Below are positions 6,125-6,149 of a stretch of DNA of 6,149 nt, in pieces (position 1 is the first letter of the stretch; each line of letters begins with the position of its first letter). The stretch lies in the NCBI GenBank assembly GCA_031278315.1, contig JAITKS010000148.1, positions 1-6,149 on the forward strand. The letters run 5' to 3'. The position numbers and the translations under genes are program-made. Below the pieces are notes generated by a model. The model was not told the DNA's origin. It was given only the letters and a program-made list of their open reading frames with translations, and ran no database searches. Source of the stretch: Planctomycetaceae bacterium (lineage in GTDB: Bacteria > Planctomycetota > Planctomycetia > Pirellulales > Thermoguttaceae).

Positions 6125-6149
6125 ATCAGATTTTGTAATTTTAGATTTT

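Overview
The window is AT-rich bacterial chromosome with two well-supported protein genes and one tRNA gene. The long gene is mfd (transcription-repair coupling factor). It is preceded on the same strand by a gene for a two-module GNAT acetyltransferase-like protein and followed, in convergent orientation, by a tRNA-Phe(GAA) gene. I lean towards a low-GC planctomycete, possibly of the Pirellulales type. The phrasing of the Mfd helicase motifs (for example GDVGFGKTE followed by FKAVDAGYQVAVLVPTT and ALSRFQ), the weak or absent Shine-Dalgarno sequences and the GNAT motif PFYTGFYGGGE all fit, but this rests on memory of those families and was not checked by a search.

Layout. Positions 1-613 hold no convincing complete gene. 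There is an open reading frame running in from the left edge to a stop at 132 that could be the tail of a membrane protein. After it comes a dense mosaic of short repeats: a heptamer array at 121-169, a 9-bp-period ATCCTGT array at 217-241, a large composite palindrome that looks like two back-to-back terminators at 262-339, one arm of a 19-bp inverted repeat at 353-371, and an ACACGAA array with a hairpin at 404-459. The GNAT gene (614-1615) follows, with a weak terminator candidate after it. The 277-base gap to mfd holds a candidate promoter, a cluster of TGAACG half-sites and a ribosome binding site. mfd (1893-5486) is full length and starts at TTG. The mfd-tRNA gap holds a REP-like palindromic repeat and the tRNA terminator. 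tRNA-Phe lies on the minus strand at 5789-5861 with a good sigma-70-like promoter behind it. Directly upstream of that promoter is a 42-base homopurine tract able to form a G-quadruplex. The right end carries the other arm of the 19-bp inverted repeat and a CACAGAGAA array.

How the parts work together. Mfd frees RNA polymerase stalled at DNA lesions and hands the site to UvrA. The GNAT protein has no evident link to it, and the terminator candidate and separate promoter suggest the two are transcribed separately. No new multi-gene system is visible. The unusual content lies in the intergenic repeats, which share a recurrent 7- or 9-bp periodicity, and in an acceptor-stem mismatch in the tRNA.
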